Counted from the first letter of the stretch, positions 8,437 to 16,895 are shown. The stretch is DNA of 64,000 nt from Bacteroidota bacterium (GCA_030706405.1 JAUZOO010000010.1:149198-213197), one strand, 5' to 3'. Numbers and translations: made by a program. Notes: generated by a model from the letters alone, not told the origin.

Positions 8437-8775
8437 TTATTTGCAGTTGGTTCCACAATTATTGTCGATTGAGGTCATATCCTTAAAGAAGTCGTCGAAC
8501 ATCTGCTTGTATTTTACAAGGGTCGAGTTGCAAAGACAATAGTTGATTTTCAGGCCGTCAATTTCGCCATGGATTAGCCCTACTTCCTTCAGATCCTTTA
8601 AATGTTGCGATACAGTGCTGCGACTAAGCGGCAAACTGTCGGAAATATCGCCGGAGATACAGGTCTTTGTCTCGGCCAGGTATTTTAGGATAGCCAATCG
8701 CGCCGGGTGCGAGATTACTTTGGTGAATTTTGCCAGTTCCTGAAGTTCGGTACTGAATACTTCTGCTTTTATCAT
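8437..8775 (-). CDS. arsR: ArsR/SmtB-family transcriptional repressor
   Basis: A 112-residue winged-helix protein. SHPARLAILKYLAE and the recognition helix LSRSTVSQHLKDLKEVGLI are typical ArsR features. The usual ELCVCDL metal site is replaced by ETKTCISGDI, leaving one cysteine there. Further cysteines occur in NYCLCN and in the C-terminal NCGTNCK, which could form an alternative As(III) site, as is known for other ArsR types. It heads the arsenic operon, and a perfect palindrome lies 12 bases before its start codon, consistent with autorepression relieved by arsenite. Confidence 0.93.
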   Translation of the reverse strand: MIKAEVFSTELQELAKFTKVISHPARLAILKYLAETKTCISGDISDSLPLSRSTVSQHLKDLKEVGLIHGEIDGLKINYCLCNSTLVKYKQMFDDFFKDMTSIDNNCGTNCK

Positions 8776-8786
8776 ACGTTATGTTT

Positions 8787-8808
8787 TATGTCGTAAAAAT
8801 ACGACATA
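8787..8808. promoter_or_regulatory. putative ArsR operator palindrome
   Basis: Perfect 9-bp arms TATGTCGTA and TACGACATA separated by AAAA lie 12 bases upstream of arsR. Size, symmetry and position suit an ArsR dimer site over the operon promoter. Confidence 0.75.
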
Positions 8809-8926
8809 GTTTAATGAAAAGAAACTTTTTGAGGATTAAATTAACGTTAAATGTGGATATTTGTAGGTAATATACTGTTATTTAAAGAGTAACGACTGCA
8901 AAATATAAGTTGCAGATCATCAATTG

Positions 8927-9376
8927 TCAATCGTTCTTTATTTCATCGAGCATATTGTACAGTATACCCGCAGTTTCGGCAATAACTTTCCGGCAAATGA
9001 TCTTGTGGTGTTTCCGTTCCGTAACATCGGCTTCGGTGGCGTGTTTTTTCAGGAGTTCGAAACAATTACTTGTATCAAAGATTTCTTCGACCTTTTGGTT
9101 TAGTTCGCGTACCTTTTTGTACGACAGTAGTTTGGTGTCCATGTCTTTGGGATTGGTATTCCCGTATTTCAGACCCAGAATCATGAAACTTCCGGTAACG
9201 GCGCCGCATTTTTGGCGCAAGCGACCCATTCCTCCGCCAAATGTTGAGGAGATAAGTTTGGCCGTATTTTCGTCGAGGTTAAACTGTGGGGCAAAGGCCA
9301 AAACGATGGACTGGGAACAGGCATAGCCTTCGTCGAAAAAGGCTAAGGCCTTGTCTATAGCTTTTTGTTTTTGCAT
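8927..9376 (-). CDS. C-GCAxxG-C-C family redox-type protein
   Basis: I chose ATG 9376 (MQKQKAIDKALAFFDEG) because seven extra residues from the ATG at 9397 run into a terminator hairpin. The 149-residue protein has the family's cysteines: YACSQS near 20, a GGGMGRLRQKCGAVTGS block near 57-75, then NCFELL and KIICRKV near the C-terminus. These suggest a small redox or metal-binding protein; the molecular function is unknown. It is cytosolic, with no signal peptide. It lies between the GGGtGRT gene and arsR, all on the minus strand, but hairpins and a 151-base gap suggest its own expression. Confidence 0.8.
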   Translation of the reverse strand: MQKQKAIDKALAFFDEGYACSQSIVLAFAPQFNLDENTAKLISSTFGGGMGRLRQKCGAVTGSFMILGLKYGNTNPKDMDTKLLSYKKVRELNQKVEEIFDTSNCFELLKKHATEADVTERKHHKIICRKVIAETAGILYNMLDEIKND

Positions 9377-9387
9377 GGTGTAAAAGA

Positions 9388-9437
9388 AAAGACACAAAGT
9401 GTCGAAGATGATTAATTCTTCGCGTCTTTGTGTCTTT
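9388..9437 (-). terminator. terminator after the GGGtGRT gene
   Basis: A long two-part stem (AAAGACACAAAG / CTTTGTGTCTTT, with inner CGAAGA / TCTTCG) is followed on the minus strand by a T-rich run, 22 bases past the GGGtGRT stop. Confidence 0.8.
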
Positions 9438-9459
9438 GTGTTTATTCTTTAAAAAAGAA

Positions 9460-10452
9460 TTAAGCTTGCGAAATAGCAACAGCTACAGCAACAGAAGCTC
9501 CTACCATCGGGTTGTTACCCATACCGATCAAGCCCATCATTTCTACGTGAGCAGGTACCGAAGATGAACCTGCGAACTGAGCGTCGGAGTGCATACGGCC
9601 CATGGTGTCGGTCATACCGTAAGAAGCAGGACCAGCAGCCATGTTGTCTGGGTGAAGGGTACGACCTGTACCGCCACCAGAAGCTACCGAGAAGTATTTC
9701 TTACCTTGTTCGATACATTCTTTTTTGTATGTACCAGCAACAGGGTGTTGGAAACGGGTTGGGTTGGTTGAGTTACCGGTGATGGAAACGTCAACACCTT
9801 CTTTGTGAAGGATAGCAACACCTTCGCGAACGTCGTTGGCACCATAGCAGTTAACTTTGGCCTTTTCACCATTCGAGTAAGCGATACGTTTTACTTCGTT
9901 AACTTCGCCAGTAGCATAGTCAAACTGAGTTTGAACATAGGTAAAACCGTTGATACGGGCAATGATTTGAGCTGCATCTTTACCTAATCCGTTAAGGATA
10001 ACACGTAAAGGTTCTTTACGAACGCGGTTAGCCGATTTTGCTAATCCGATAGCACCTTCGGCAGCAGCAAACGATTCGTGACCAGCGAGGAAAGCGAAAC
10101 ATTTGGTTTCTTCGCGAAGCAACATGGCAGCGAGGTTACCGTGACCCAAACCAACCTTACGGTCGTCGGCAACAGAACCCGGGATACAGAAAGCCTGTAA
10201 ACCTTCGCCTAAAGTAGCTGCGATATCAGCTGCATTGGTCTGACCTTTTTTAATGGCAATAGCACCACCTACGATATAAGCCCACATAGCGTTTTCGAAG
10301 GCGATAGGCTGAATATCTTTTACAATTTTGTAAACATCAACACCTTTGTCGTCGCAAATTTTCTTTGCTTCTTCAATTGATGCAATTCCGTACGAGTTAA
10401 GTACTTTATTGATTTGGTTGATACGTCTGTCGTAACTTTCAAATAATGGCAT
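9460..10452 (-). CDS. GGGtGRT protein (conserved, function unknown)
   Basis: The 330-residue protein carries the family's name motif in SVASGGGTGRTLHPDN near residues 255-270. Other conserved glycine-rich stretches are GLGHGNLAAMLL, LNGLGKDAAQII and the C-terminal MGNNPMVGASVAVAVAIS. It has no transmembrane segment or signal peptide. The glycine-rich loops suggest nucleotide or cofactor binding, but no activity has been assigned to the family as far as I know. It starts 12 bases after the NifU-like gene and is followed by a strong hairpin, so the two form a two-gene operon. That pairing recurs in anaerobes and suggests a shared role involving an iron-sulfur or other metal centre. Confidence 0.9.
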   Translation of the reverse strand: MPLFESYDRRINQINKVLNSYGIASIEEAKKICDDKGVDVYKIVKDIQPIAFENAMWAYIVGGAIAIKKGQTNAADIAATLGEGLQAFCIPGSVADDRKVGLGHGNLAAMLLREETKCFAFLAGHESFAAAEGAIGLAKSANRVRKEPLRVILNGLGKDAAQIIARINGFTYVQTQFDYATGEVNEVKRIAYSNGEKAKVNCYGANDVREGVAILHKEGVDVSITGNSTNPTRFQHPVAGTYKKECIEQGKKYFSVASGGGTGRTLHPDNMAAGPASYGMTDTMGRMHSDAQFAGSSSVPAHVEMMGLIGMGNNPMVGASVAVAVAISQA

Positions 10453-10464
10453 ATCTGGTTTCTC

Positions 10465-11157
10465 CTATTCTTTACGTGGGTCAATAATTTTCACTGCATC
10501 TTCGATACGTCCGTATTTGCCTGAAGCTTTTTTCAATGCTTCGTTAGCATCAGTACCGGCTTTAATCATGTCCATCATGCGGCCAAGGCTAACAAATTCG
10601 TAACCGATGATTTGGTTTTCTGCATCCAAACCGATTTTGGTGATGTAACCTTCGGCCATTTCGAGGTAACGAGGACCTTTAGCTACAGTACCATACAAAG
10701 TACCGGTAACACCGCGCAAACCTTTTCCTAAGTCTTCGAGACCAGCTCCGATAGGCAGACCGCCTTCAGAGAATGCAGTTTGGGTACGTCCGTAAACGAT
10801 TTGCAGGAATAATTCGCGCATTGCAGTGTTGATAGCGTCGCAAACGAGGTCGGTATTTAAAGCTTCGAGGATGGTTTTGCCTGGGAGGATTTCGGAAGCC
10901 ATAGCAGCAGAGTGAGTCATACCGGTGCAACCAATAGTTTCAACCAATGCTTCCTGAATAACACCTTCTTTAACATTCAAAGTAAGTTTGCAAGCACCCT
11001 GCTGAGGAGCGCACCAACCTACACCGTGGGTTAACCCCGAAATGTCTTTTACTTCTTTTGCCTTAACCCATCTTCCTTCTTCGGGAATTGGAGCAGGGCC
11101 ATGATTTGCACCTTGAGCGACGCAGATCATACCTTCAACTTCGTGTGTAAAACTCAT
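10465..11157 (-). CDS. NifU/IscU-like iron-sulfur scaffold protein (GGGtGRT partner)
   Basis: The 230-residue protein has the cysteine pattern of a NifU_N/IscU-like fold: GWCAPQQGACKLTL near 48-61, TIGCTGMTHS near 79-88 and LVCDAINTA near 104-112. The C-terminal half (from about 130) differs from standard IscU and contains ITKIGLDAENQIIGYEFV. It is therefore a divergent scaffold variant, not the housekeeping IscU. It is the first gene of the pair with GGGtGRT and has a well-matched Bacteroidota promoter 40 bases upstream. I infer cluster assembly on, or electron transfer to, the partner protein; no experiment is known to me. Confidence 0.82.
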   Translation of the reverse strand: MSFTHEVEGMICVAQGANHGPAPIPEEGRWVKAKEVKDISGLTHGVGWCAPQQGACKLTLNVKEGVIQEALVETIGCTGMTHSAAMASEILPGKTILEALNTDLVCDAINTAMRELFLQIVYGRTQTAFSEGGLPIGAGLEDLGKGLRGVTGTLYGTVAKGPRYLEMAEGYITKIGLDAENQIIGYEFVSLGRMMDMIKAGTDANEALKKASGKYGRIEDAVKIIDPRKE

Positions 11158-11196
11158 ATGTCCTAATTTTTGATTTGAATTTTATTTTTCAGGGGA

Positions 11197-11229
11197 CAAA
11201 TATAGTCATTACCTGAATTGTAACCCAAA
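11197..11229 (-). promoter_or_regulatory. Bacteroidota-type promoter for the NifU-like/GGGtGRT operon
   Basis: On the minus strand TTTG (11226-11229) and TATATTTG (11197-11204) are 21 bases apart, an exact fit to TTTG-N19-21-TAnnTTTG. The predicted start gives a leader of about 33 bases. Confidence 0.75.
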
Positions 11230-11387
11230 AATTTAGGGGGTAAGAACAAGGTTATTATCAGATTTTTAATTCATAAATTTAATATTCACGGGTATTACGA
11301 CTAATTTTTATAAATGGAATAAGATGAGAATCGTTGCACAGGTACAAAAATATTGGATTGCGAGGTGAGCTTAGTTTCATTGAAATG

Positions 11388-11401
11388 GTGATGCATATCA
11401 C
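11388..11401. promoter_or_regulatory. possible Crp/Fnr-type site in a 419-base divergent spacer
   Basis: GTGA-N6-TCAC matches the half-site symmetry of Crp/Fnr-family operators. It lies in the gene-free stretch 11158-11576 between the NifU-like gene and a winged-helix gene. Apart from the promoter at 11197-11229 and a weak TAACTTTA box at 11557-11564, I see nothing else in this spacer. Confidence 0.3.
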
Positions 11402-11576
11402 TTATTTTTCTGATAAAAATTTCGATTTGAGTTAGTTAAAATGAAAAATAGTATATAATTTTAAGATACAAGTCTCAGAAAAGAGGGAGAGTCAATTTTT
11501 CCTCATAGATGTTGGAACCAATTTTACTAAAGATAAGTGTTTAAATAAAAGTAGTTTAACTTTAAATAAAAGTGTT

Positions 11577-11783
11577 ATGATAAAAAATGAGATTGGAGTG
11601 ACCGCAGTTAACATTAGTAATTTACTCGACACTTGCCGCGAATTACCCGTGTCCGACATCGGAACCTTGTTGAAACAGGAAGAAGAACACGTGTTTATAG
11701 CTCTTGGTTGGCTTGCCAGGGAGAAAAAGGTCTTTTTCTTTAAAGAAACAAACGACGTAATGAAGGTTTGTTTAATTGAATGA
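11577..11783 (+). CDS. DUF2582-type winged helix-turn-helix protein (copy 1)
   Basis: A 68-residue protein whose centre VFIALGWLAREKKVFFF is the core of the small Bacteroidota winged-helix family (DUF2582-like). The first half, with VTAVNISNLLDTC and PVSDIGTLLKQ, would form the preceding helices. It has no separate effector domain, so it may be a DNA-binding or nucleoid-type accessory factor; no target is known. A close paralog of the same length is encoded at 34445, and both end MKVCLIE. It sits directly before the HTCS gene, at the left boundary of the xylan locus, and has its own terminator. Confidence 0.8.
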   Translation: MIKNEIGVTAVNISNLLDTCRELPVSDIGTLLKQEEEHVFIALGWLAREKKVFFFKETNDVMKVCLIE

Positions 11784-11827
11784 TTTTTAAAAACAAATAA
11801 GGGTAATTAATTTATATTTTGTTTGTT

Positions 11828-11875
11828 ACGGCCCTGCGAATGTTATGATAAAAAACATAATATTCGTGGGGCTGT
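11828..11875 (+). terminator. terminator after winged-helix copy 1
   Basis: Two 20-base arms with a few mismatches (ACGGCCCTGCGAATGTTATG and its near-complement at 11856-11875) form a hairpin followed by a T-rich stretch. Confidence 0.8.
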
Positions 11876-12008
11876 TTGTTTTAAGATGAATGGCAGAAGC
11901 TTTATCAATCAGCCCGGTAATTCGGGGCTATTCTTTAGCTTGTGAGTATTAATTATTTTTAGATATTTGTATCGACTACATCCGGAATATATTCTATTGG
12001 CGCATATT

Positions 12009-12016
12009 TAACTTTG
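12009..12016 (+). promoter_or_regulatory. candidate -7 box of the HTCS gene
   Basis: TAACTTTG fits TAnnTTTG exactly and lies 58 bases before the HTCS start. No clear -33 TTTG is present at the usual distance. Confidence 0.5.
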
Positions 12017-12073
12017 TACTCATACCTTTATTATAAATGCCGGGAACTATTAACTAACTGAAAATCTAAAGGA

Positions 12074-15000
12074 ATGAAAGGGTTTAAAGCCTGTCAATAC
12101 CTTATATTTTGTCTGGTATTTGTTGGAATGTGTGCGGGAGCTGTGGAGGCCCAGGTTTCCGATATGGGCTCCGACATGAGGTTTAAATCTGTTTCGTCTC
12201 GATTGGGCTTATCGTCGGTGTTTTGTATGGCGCAGGACGAAAACGGGTTTATCTGGATGGGGACTCGCGACGGATTAAACCGATTCGACGGGTACGATTT
12301 GATGACTTTTAAATACGATCCCTCTAATCCCAATAGCATTAGTAATAATGAGATAACCTGCATTTTTGCCGATCCTAATGGCCTATTATGGATAGGAACC
12401 CGTGGCGGTGGAGTAAACCTTCTTGACCGCCGAACAAACCGCATTTACCGTTTTTTAAATATTTCGAAGGAGAATATTGTCCGCAACATTTTTAAATCGC
12501 GAAATGGTACGCTGTGGATAGGCACTTCGAACGGTCTTGTTAAAGTGATTTCTGATTTACACAATCAGAAATTTGAATTTGAGAATGTGTCTGTCCGTGG
12601 AAAATTTAGATCTGCTTACGGAACAACTATTAACCCGCGAAAAACCGAAATATCGGTGGTATCAATTAATGAGTTGTCGCCCGATAAGTTGTTAATTGGA
12701 ACAGAACAAGGTTTCTATACTTATAATCCCAAAGTCAAGCAGTTTAGAAGTGTTGATTTAGGTGCAGATTATGTGACTATTGTGACTTCTATTCTGGTTG
12801 ATGCCAAACAAAATGTCTGGCTGGGAACCTTTGAAGGCTTATTGAAGCTAGTCACTAAACCCGGCGGCAGATTCGATATTACTTCGTATAATAATCATCA
12901 ACGAGGAGAACGTTATATCCGCTCAAACCGCATAGAGTCCGTTGTTTCTGATCCTTTTGGAAATATATGGGCGGGTTCACGTGGTGCCGGGTTGATAAAA
13001 ATAACAGGGAGTGGCAAAACTTTCGTTTTTCAGAATGATGCACTGGATTACCAAAGCCTGAACGATAATATTGTCAATTCGTTGCTTGTTGACAGAACCG
13101 GTGTTTTATGGATTGGAACCGAAAGTCACGGGTGTAGCATGGTTGACTTGTATAACAAAAGGTTCAGTCACCTACGCAGCATTCCTAATCGTTTCGGGAG
13201 CCTTGGCGGGAGTCTTGTTACTGCAATTTCGGGAAATTTAACGAATAGGGTATGGGTAGGAACTACTGAAGGAGGTTTGGATAAGCTTACTTTTTCCAAA
13301 GGAACTTATAAAATAGACCATTTCCCTTCGATAAAAGTTACCCCGACATTGTCCAGCAACGAAATAATCTCTCTTTTAGAAGACAGGGATCATACGCTTT
13401 GGATAGGAACTACCGCCAATTATATAACCCGGTACGACGAACGAGGTGGTTTTAAAAGTTATCCGTCTAACGGGTACGTTTTTTCAATTTATCAGGATAA
13501 GGCTAACCGAATATGGTTTGGAACCTGGGGGCAGGGACTAGGGCTTATCGATAAAAATAGCGGACAGATAAGTCGTATCAGCAATGAGATGGGAAATCGT
13601 CATTCGCTAAGTAGTGATATGGTACTCGCTATTTTCGACGATGACTATGGGAACTTGTGGGTTGGAACTAAAGGTGGTGGCGTAAATATTTGTCCATCTA
13701 ATGAGTTGGCACGGGGTAACGGAAATTTTATTTCGTTTAAGAGTCAAAGTCTGTCGGAAGGAAGTATTAGTCATAACGATGTGTATTGTATTACCCGCGA
13801 TAGTCGGGGTATAATCTGGATTGGAACCGGTGGGGGACTTAATAAGGTAATTCCCCTTAATAATCAATCCATTGGCGAAGCTGTCCGAAAAAAGAATGTC
13901 AGTTTTAAAGCCTATTCCGAAAAAGACGGGTTGCCCAATGGTGTGATATATAGTGTTTTGGAAGATCGACAAGGCAATTTATGGCTAAGTACCAACAATG
14001 GACTCTGTGTATTCGACCCGCGCACTGAAAAAGTTAAGAATTATTTTGATAACGATGGACTTCTGGCCAACCAATTTCATTCCAACGCTTATTTTAAAGA
14101 TGCCGGAGGATTCATGTATTTCGGTGGAGTTAACGGGCTTACCTATTTTAATCCCGATAGTATAAAGAATAATCCTTTTGCCCCACAAACCCAAATTACC
14201 GGGCTAAAGATTTTCAATCAGGCAATTATGCCGGGCGATAAACATAACGGCAGAATCGTTTTGAATACCGACATTGCCAATGCCAAAGAAATTATCCTTT
14301 CGTATAGAGACAAAGAGTTAACCTTTGAGTTTTCGGCAATGCACTATGCCAATTCCCAGAAAATTCATTATGCATACCGTTTGGTAGGGTTTAACGATAA
14401 GTGGCAGGAAACCAAAAGCAACGACCGCTCGGTAACCTACACCAACCTCGATCATGGCACTTATGTTTTACAGGTAAAAGCAACCAATAACGATGGTGTT
14501 TGGAGCGAAAAACCCGACGAACTCGTCATTACCATATTACCCCCTTTTTGGCAAAGTCCTTGGTTTAGTATTGTTTATATACTGCTTATTGCGGGAGGTT
14601 TGTACCTGTTCCGGAAATACTCGCTGATTGCCGTGAAGGAAAAAAACCGGCTGCTCATCGAACAGCTCGAGCATAAAAAGCAGACGGAGATTGCCGAAGC
14701 AAAGATGCGTTTCTTCACAAATATCTCCCACGAAATCCGGACCCCGCTCACGCTTATTTACGATCCGCTGGAAAGGGTACTGGCACAGGGCGAACTGGAC
14801 CCGAATTCAAGACAGCACCTCACGCTGATGTCGAAGAATGTTAATAGACTGCTCTCGCTTGTAAATCAATTGCTTCAATTTCAGAAGATTGATATGGGAT
14901 TTGTGTCGCTAAAAGTTTCTGAAGTTAGCCTGATGCCATTTTTGCGTGAAGTAGCAGGAAATTTTGCACAGAAAATAAGCCTTAAAAACGTCTCATTGGC

Positions 15001-16339
15001 GATCGATACCTTTTCGGAACAGATTTCGCTATGGTTTGATAGTGAGTTTATGACAACCGTTTTTTATAACCTGTTATCCAACGCTATAAAGTTTACCCCC
15101 GAGGGCGGACAGATTTCTATAAAATTAACTCCTTACCAGGGCAATTTTGATGTAGGGTTTATTTCCGGGCTCCGGCAACGTATTTTTTCTTCTAAAGTTA
15201 AAGAACAAAACTGGATAGCCATCGAAATTGCCGATACCGGGAAAGGCATATCCCGACGGGAAATATCGCGTATTTTCAATCGTTTTTATCAGGTTAATGA
15301 ACCATCAATGTATCATCATGCCGGTTCGGGAATAGGGCTTTCGCTGGTTAAAGAATATGTGGAGCTGCACAAAGGGCATATTGAGGTGAGCAGTCTTCCG
15401 GGAGCGGGGAGCCGGTTTACGGTTTATCTGCCAGTAGGCAAAAAGCATTTCAGGCCCGACCAGATTATTAGTAAGGCCAAGCCCAGAGTTTCGGGAGAAG
15501 ACTATAATATTCCCGACGACGAGACTGAAATGAACGGAGCAGACGAAACCTCAATGGTTGGCCCCGAAAAATCGGTTGAAGCCCCGTTGTTACTCATTAT
15601 CGAAGATGACCACGAGTTAGCCGCTTATCTGCAGAATTACTTTGGCGAAACCTATCAGGTAATCACTGTTTTCGACGGGAAAAAAGGTATGGCCAGGGCT
15701 CAGGAATCGTCGCCCGACCTTGTAATTTCGGATGTTATGTTGCCAGGAGCTACAGGGATTGAAATTTGCAATTATCTGAAATCGAACATCGAAACCAGCC
15801 ATATCCCGGTTATATTGCTTACCGCAAAGGCCGCCGAAGATGATATGATTTCCGGGTACGAGGGAGGCGCCGATAGTTATATGACCAAACCGTTTAATAT
15901 CAAGGTGCTTGCAGCTCAGGTAAAAAGCCTTATCGAAACGCGTAACCAGTTAAAACACAGTTTCAGTAAAAAGGTGGTACTGAAGCCCAGTGATTTGGCA
16001 ATAACTTCGCTGGACGAGCAATTCCTTCAGCGGTTAATGGATATTTCAAATGCACATCTTTCTGATAATGATTTTGATGTGTCGGGATTGGTGGAGGCAA
16101 TGAACATGAGTCATACGGCAATTCTTAAAAAGATAAAAGCCCTTACCGGCCTTTCGTTGGTCGATTTTATCAAGAGTCTGCGTTTGAAAAAAGCTGCGCA
16201 AATACTTCAAAAAGAGAAATATCCGATAGCCGAAGTGGGCTATATGGTAGGTTTTTCCGATCCCAAATACTTTAGCAAATGTTTTATTAAAGAGTTTGGA
16301 AAGACGCCTACCGAGTATGGAAACGAATTTCGAAATTGA
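12074..16339 (+). CDS. hybrid two-component system sensor/AraC-type regulator (xylan HTCS)
   Basis: A 1421-residue HTCS. It has a signal peptide (residues 1-26) and a periplasmic sensor of repeated Reg_prop blades (recurrent LWIGT motifs, about 40-700). A Y_Y_Y domain (about 755-820) and one membrane span (about 831-849) follow. The cytoplasmic part has a histidine kinase with ISHEIRTP (phospho-acceptor H886) and HATPase motifs NAIKF and GSGIGLSLVKEY, a receiver with VISDVMLPG (D1220), and a C-terminal AraC helix-turn-helix (about 1325-1421; VGYMVGFSDPKYFSKCF). Such proteins bind a specific oligosaccharide in the periplasm and activate their PUL. Its position just upstream of the xylan genes points to a xylo-oligosaccharide signal. 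The likely targets are the direct repeats at 16661-16699. All catalytic residues are present. Confidence 0.96.
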   Translation: MKGFKACQYLIFCLVFVGMCAGAVEAQVSDMGSDMRFKSVSSRLGLSSVFCMAQDENGFIWMGTRDGLNRFDGYDLMTFKYDPSNPNSISNNEITCIFADPNGLLWIGTRGGGVNLLDRRTNRIYRFLNISKENIVRNIFKSRNGTLWIGTSNGLVKVISDLHNQKFEFENVSVRGKFRSAYGTTINPRKTEISVVSINELSPDKLLIGTEQGFYTYNPKVKQFRSVDLGADYVTIVTSILVDAKQNVWLGTFEGLLKLVTKPGGRFDITSYNNHQRGERYIRSNRIESVVSDPFGNIWAGSRGAGLIKITGSGKTFVFQNDALDYQSLNDNIVNSLLVDRTGVLWIGTESHGCSMVDLYNKRFSHLRSIPNRFGSLGGSLVTAISGNLTNRVWVGTTEGGLDKLTFSKGTYKIDHFPSIKVTPTLSSNEIISLLEDRDHTLWIGTTANYITRYDERGGFKSYPSNGYVFSIYQDKANRIWFGTWGQGLGLIDKNSGQISRISNEMGNRHSLSSDMVLAIFDDDYGNLWVGTKGGGVNICPSNELARGNGNFISFKSQSLSEGSISHNDVYCITRDSRGIIWIGTGGGLNKVIPLNNQSIGEAVRKKNVSFKAYSEKDGLPNGVIYSVLEDRQGNLWLSTNNGLCVFDPRTEKVKNYFDNDGLLANQFHSNAYFKDAGGFMYFGGVNGLTYFNPDSIKNNPFAPQTQITGLKIFNQAIMPGDKHNGRIVLNTDIANAKEIILSYRDKELTFEFSAMHYANSQKIHYAYRLVGFNDKWQETKSNDRSVTYTNLDHGTYVLQVKATNNDGVWSEKPDELVITILPPFWQSPWFSIVYILLIAGGLYLFRKYSLIAVKEKNRLLIEQLEHKKQTEIAEAKMRFFTNISHEIRTPLTLIYDPLERVLAQGELDPNSRQHLTLMSKNVNRLLSLVNQLLQFQKIDMGFVSLKVSEVSLMPFLREVAGNFAQKISLKNVSLAIDTFSEQISLWFDSEFMTTVFYNLLSNAIKFTPEGGQISIKLTPYQGNFDVGFISGLRQRIFSSKVKEQNWIAIEIADTGKGISRREISRIFNRFYQVNEPSMYHHAGSGIGLSLVKEYVELHKGHIEVSSLPGAGSRFTVYLPVGKKHFRPDQIISKAKPRVSGEDYNIPDDETEMNGADETSMVGPEKSVEAPLLLIIEDDHELAAYLQNYFGETYQVITVFDGKKGMARAQESSPDLVISDVMLPGATGIEICNYLKSNIETSHIPVILLTAKAAEDDMISGYEGGADSYMTKPFNIKVLAAQVKSLIETRNQLKHSFSKKVVLKPSDLAITSLDEQFLQRLMDISNAHLSDNDFDVSGLVEAMNMSHTAILKKIKALTGLSLVDFIKSLRLKKAAQILQKEKYPIAEVGYMVGFSDPKYFSKCFIKEFGKTPTEYGNEFRN

Positions 16340-16395
16340 GTTTTGAGAGAAGTTTTGGTACCTATCTTATTTTTAGTATTTTGAAGTACATTAAT

Positions 16396-16418
16396 TTCGG
16401 CTTTCGCCGGAATGACAG
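16396..16418 (+). repeat. REP-like half element
   Basis: CGGCTTTCGCCGGAATGACA is one arm of the common TGTCATTCCGG-type dispersed palindrome; the full hairpin form occurs at 36797-36867. Here it lies just past the HTCS stop. Confidence 0.5.
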
Positions 16419-16443
16419 TCAATTGTAATACTTCTTATATCTG

Positions 16444-16469
16444 GCGGAGCTTATAACTCCGCTTTTTTT
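16444..16469 (+). terminator. terminator of the HTCS gene
   Basis: GCGGAG / CTCCGC with a seven-base loop is followed by seven T residues, about 105 bases past the stop. The gene-free stretch 16340-16724 otherwise holds only the REP-like half and the PUL control region. Confidence 0.85.
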
Positions 16470-16660
16470 GTTGTGTCACGGCCACTCCTGCAATTACTTT
16501 ATTTTTAATCTACACAAGCTCGTTAAAAGCAAATCGGTACGAATTGTTCCTTCCTGACAGGTGTGATAAATTTATTTTTTAGGTAGTAAAGTTTGGTAAT
16601 CGTTTTTAAATCTATTTGTTATAAGCTTAAATTTCCCTTCCAAAAAAGTGGTTAGTTTAA

Positions 16661-16699
16661 TTTTTTACCCCCAATTAAACGATTTTTTCTCCCCTTGAG
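16661..16699 (+). promoter_or_regulatory. tandem direct repeats, likely HTCS operator of the xylan PUL
   Basis: TTTTTTACCCCC at 16661 and TTTTTTCTCCCC at 16683 are 22 bases apart, about two helical turns. They end where the -33 region of the promoter box at 16714 should be, which is the position expected for an AraC-type activator site. Related repeats precede the two pectin operons. Confidence 0.55.
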
Positions 16700-16713
16700 C
16701 AATCGCATACGAC

Positions 16714-16721
16714 TAATTTTG
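16714..16721 (+). promoter_or_regulatory. -7 promoter box of the xylan PUL
   Basis: TAATTTTG matches TAnnTTTG exactly. No -33 element lies at the right distance, consistent with activator dependence. The predicted transcription start (about 16728) falls at the start of a small reading frame. Confidence 0.6.
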
Positions 16722-16724
16722 GAT

Positions 16725-16835
16725 ATGAAAATGGAGAAAAGACAATCTGTCCACCTAATGATTTTGCAACTACTAACTGCCTTAATTATCATTCTTGGGG
16801 TTTTAGCCTTGCTTAGTTTTTGGGGAATTTTGTAA
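16725..16835 (+). CDS. small single-span membrane peptide at head of the xylan PUL
   Basis: A 36-codon frame (or 34 codons from the second ATG at 16731) has a polar, basic start MKMEKRQSVH followed by a hydrophobic run of about 22 residues (LLTALIIILGVLALL). It would be an inner-membrane peptide with a cytosolic N-terminus. The predicted transcription start is so close that translation would be nearly leaderless, favouring the ATG at 16731. A frame of the same size and layout heads the pectin susCD operon at 62353-62457. Whether this encodes a functional peptide or an untranslated leader is open; no family is recognised. Confidence 0.45.
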   Translation: MKMEKRQSVHLMILQLLTALIIILGVLALLSFWGIL

Positions 16836-16895
16836 AACCCGGGTAAAACAGGTACTATTAATAACGGCTAATTATATATTATAAATAACCACAAC

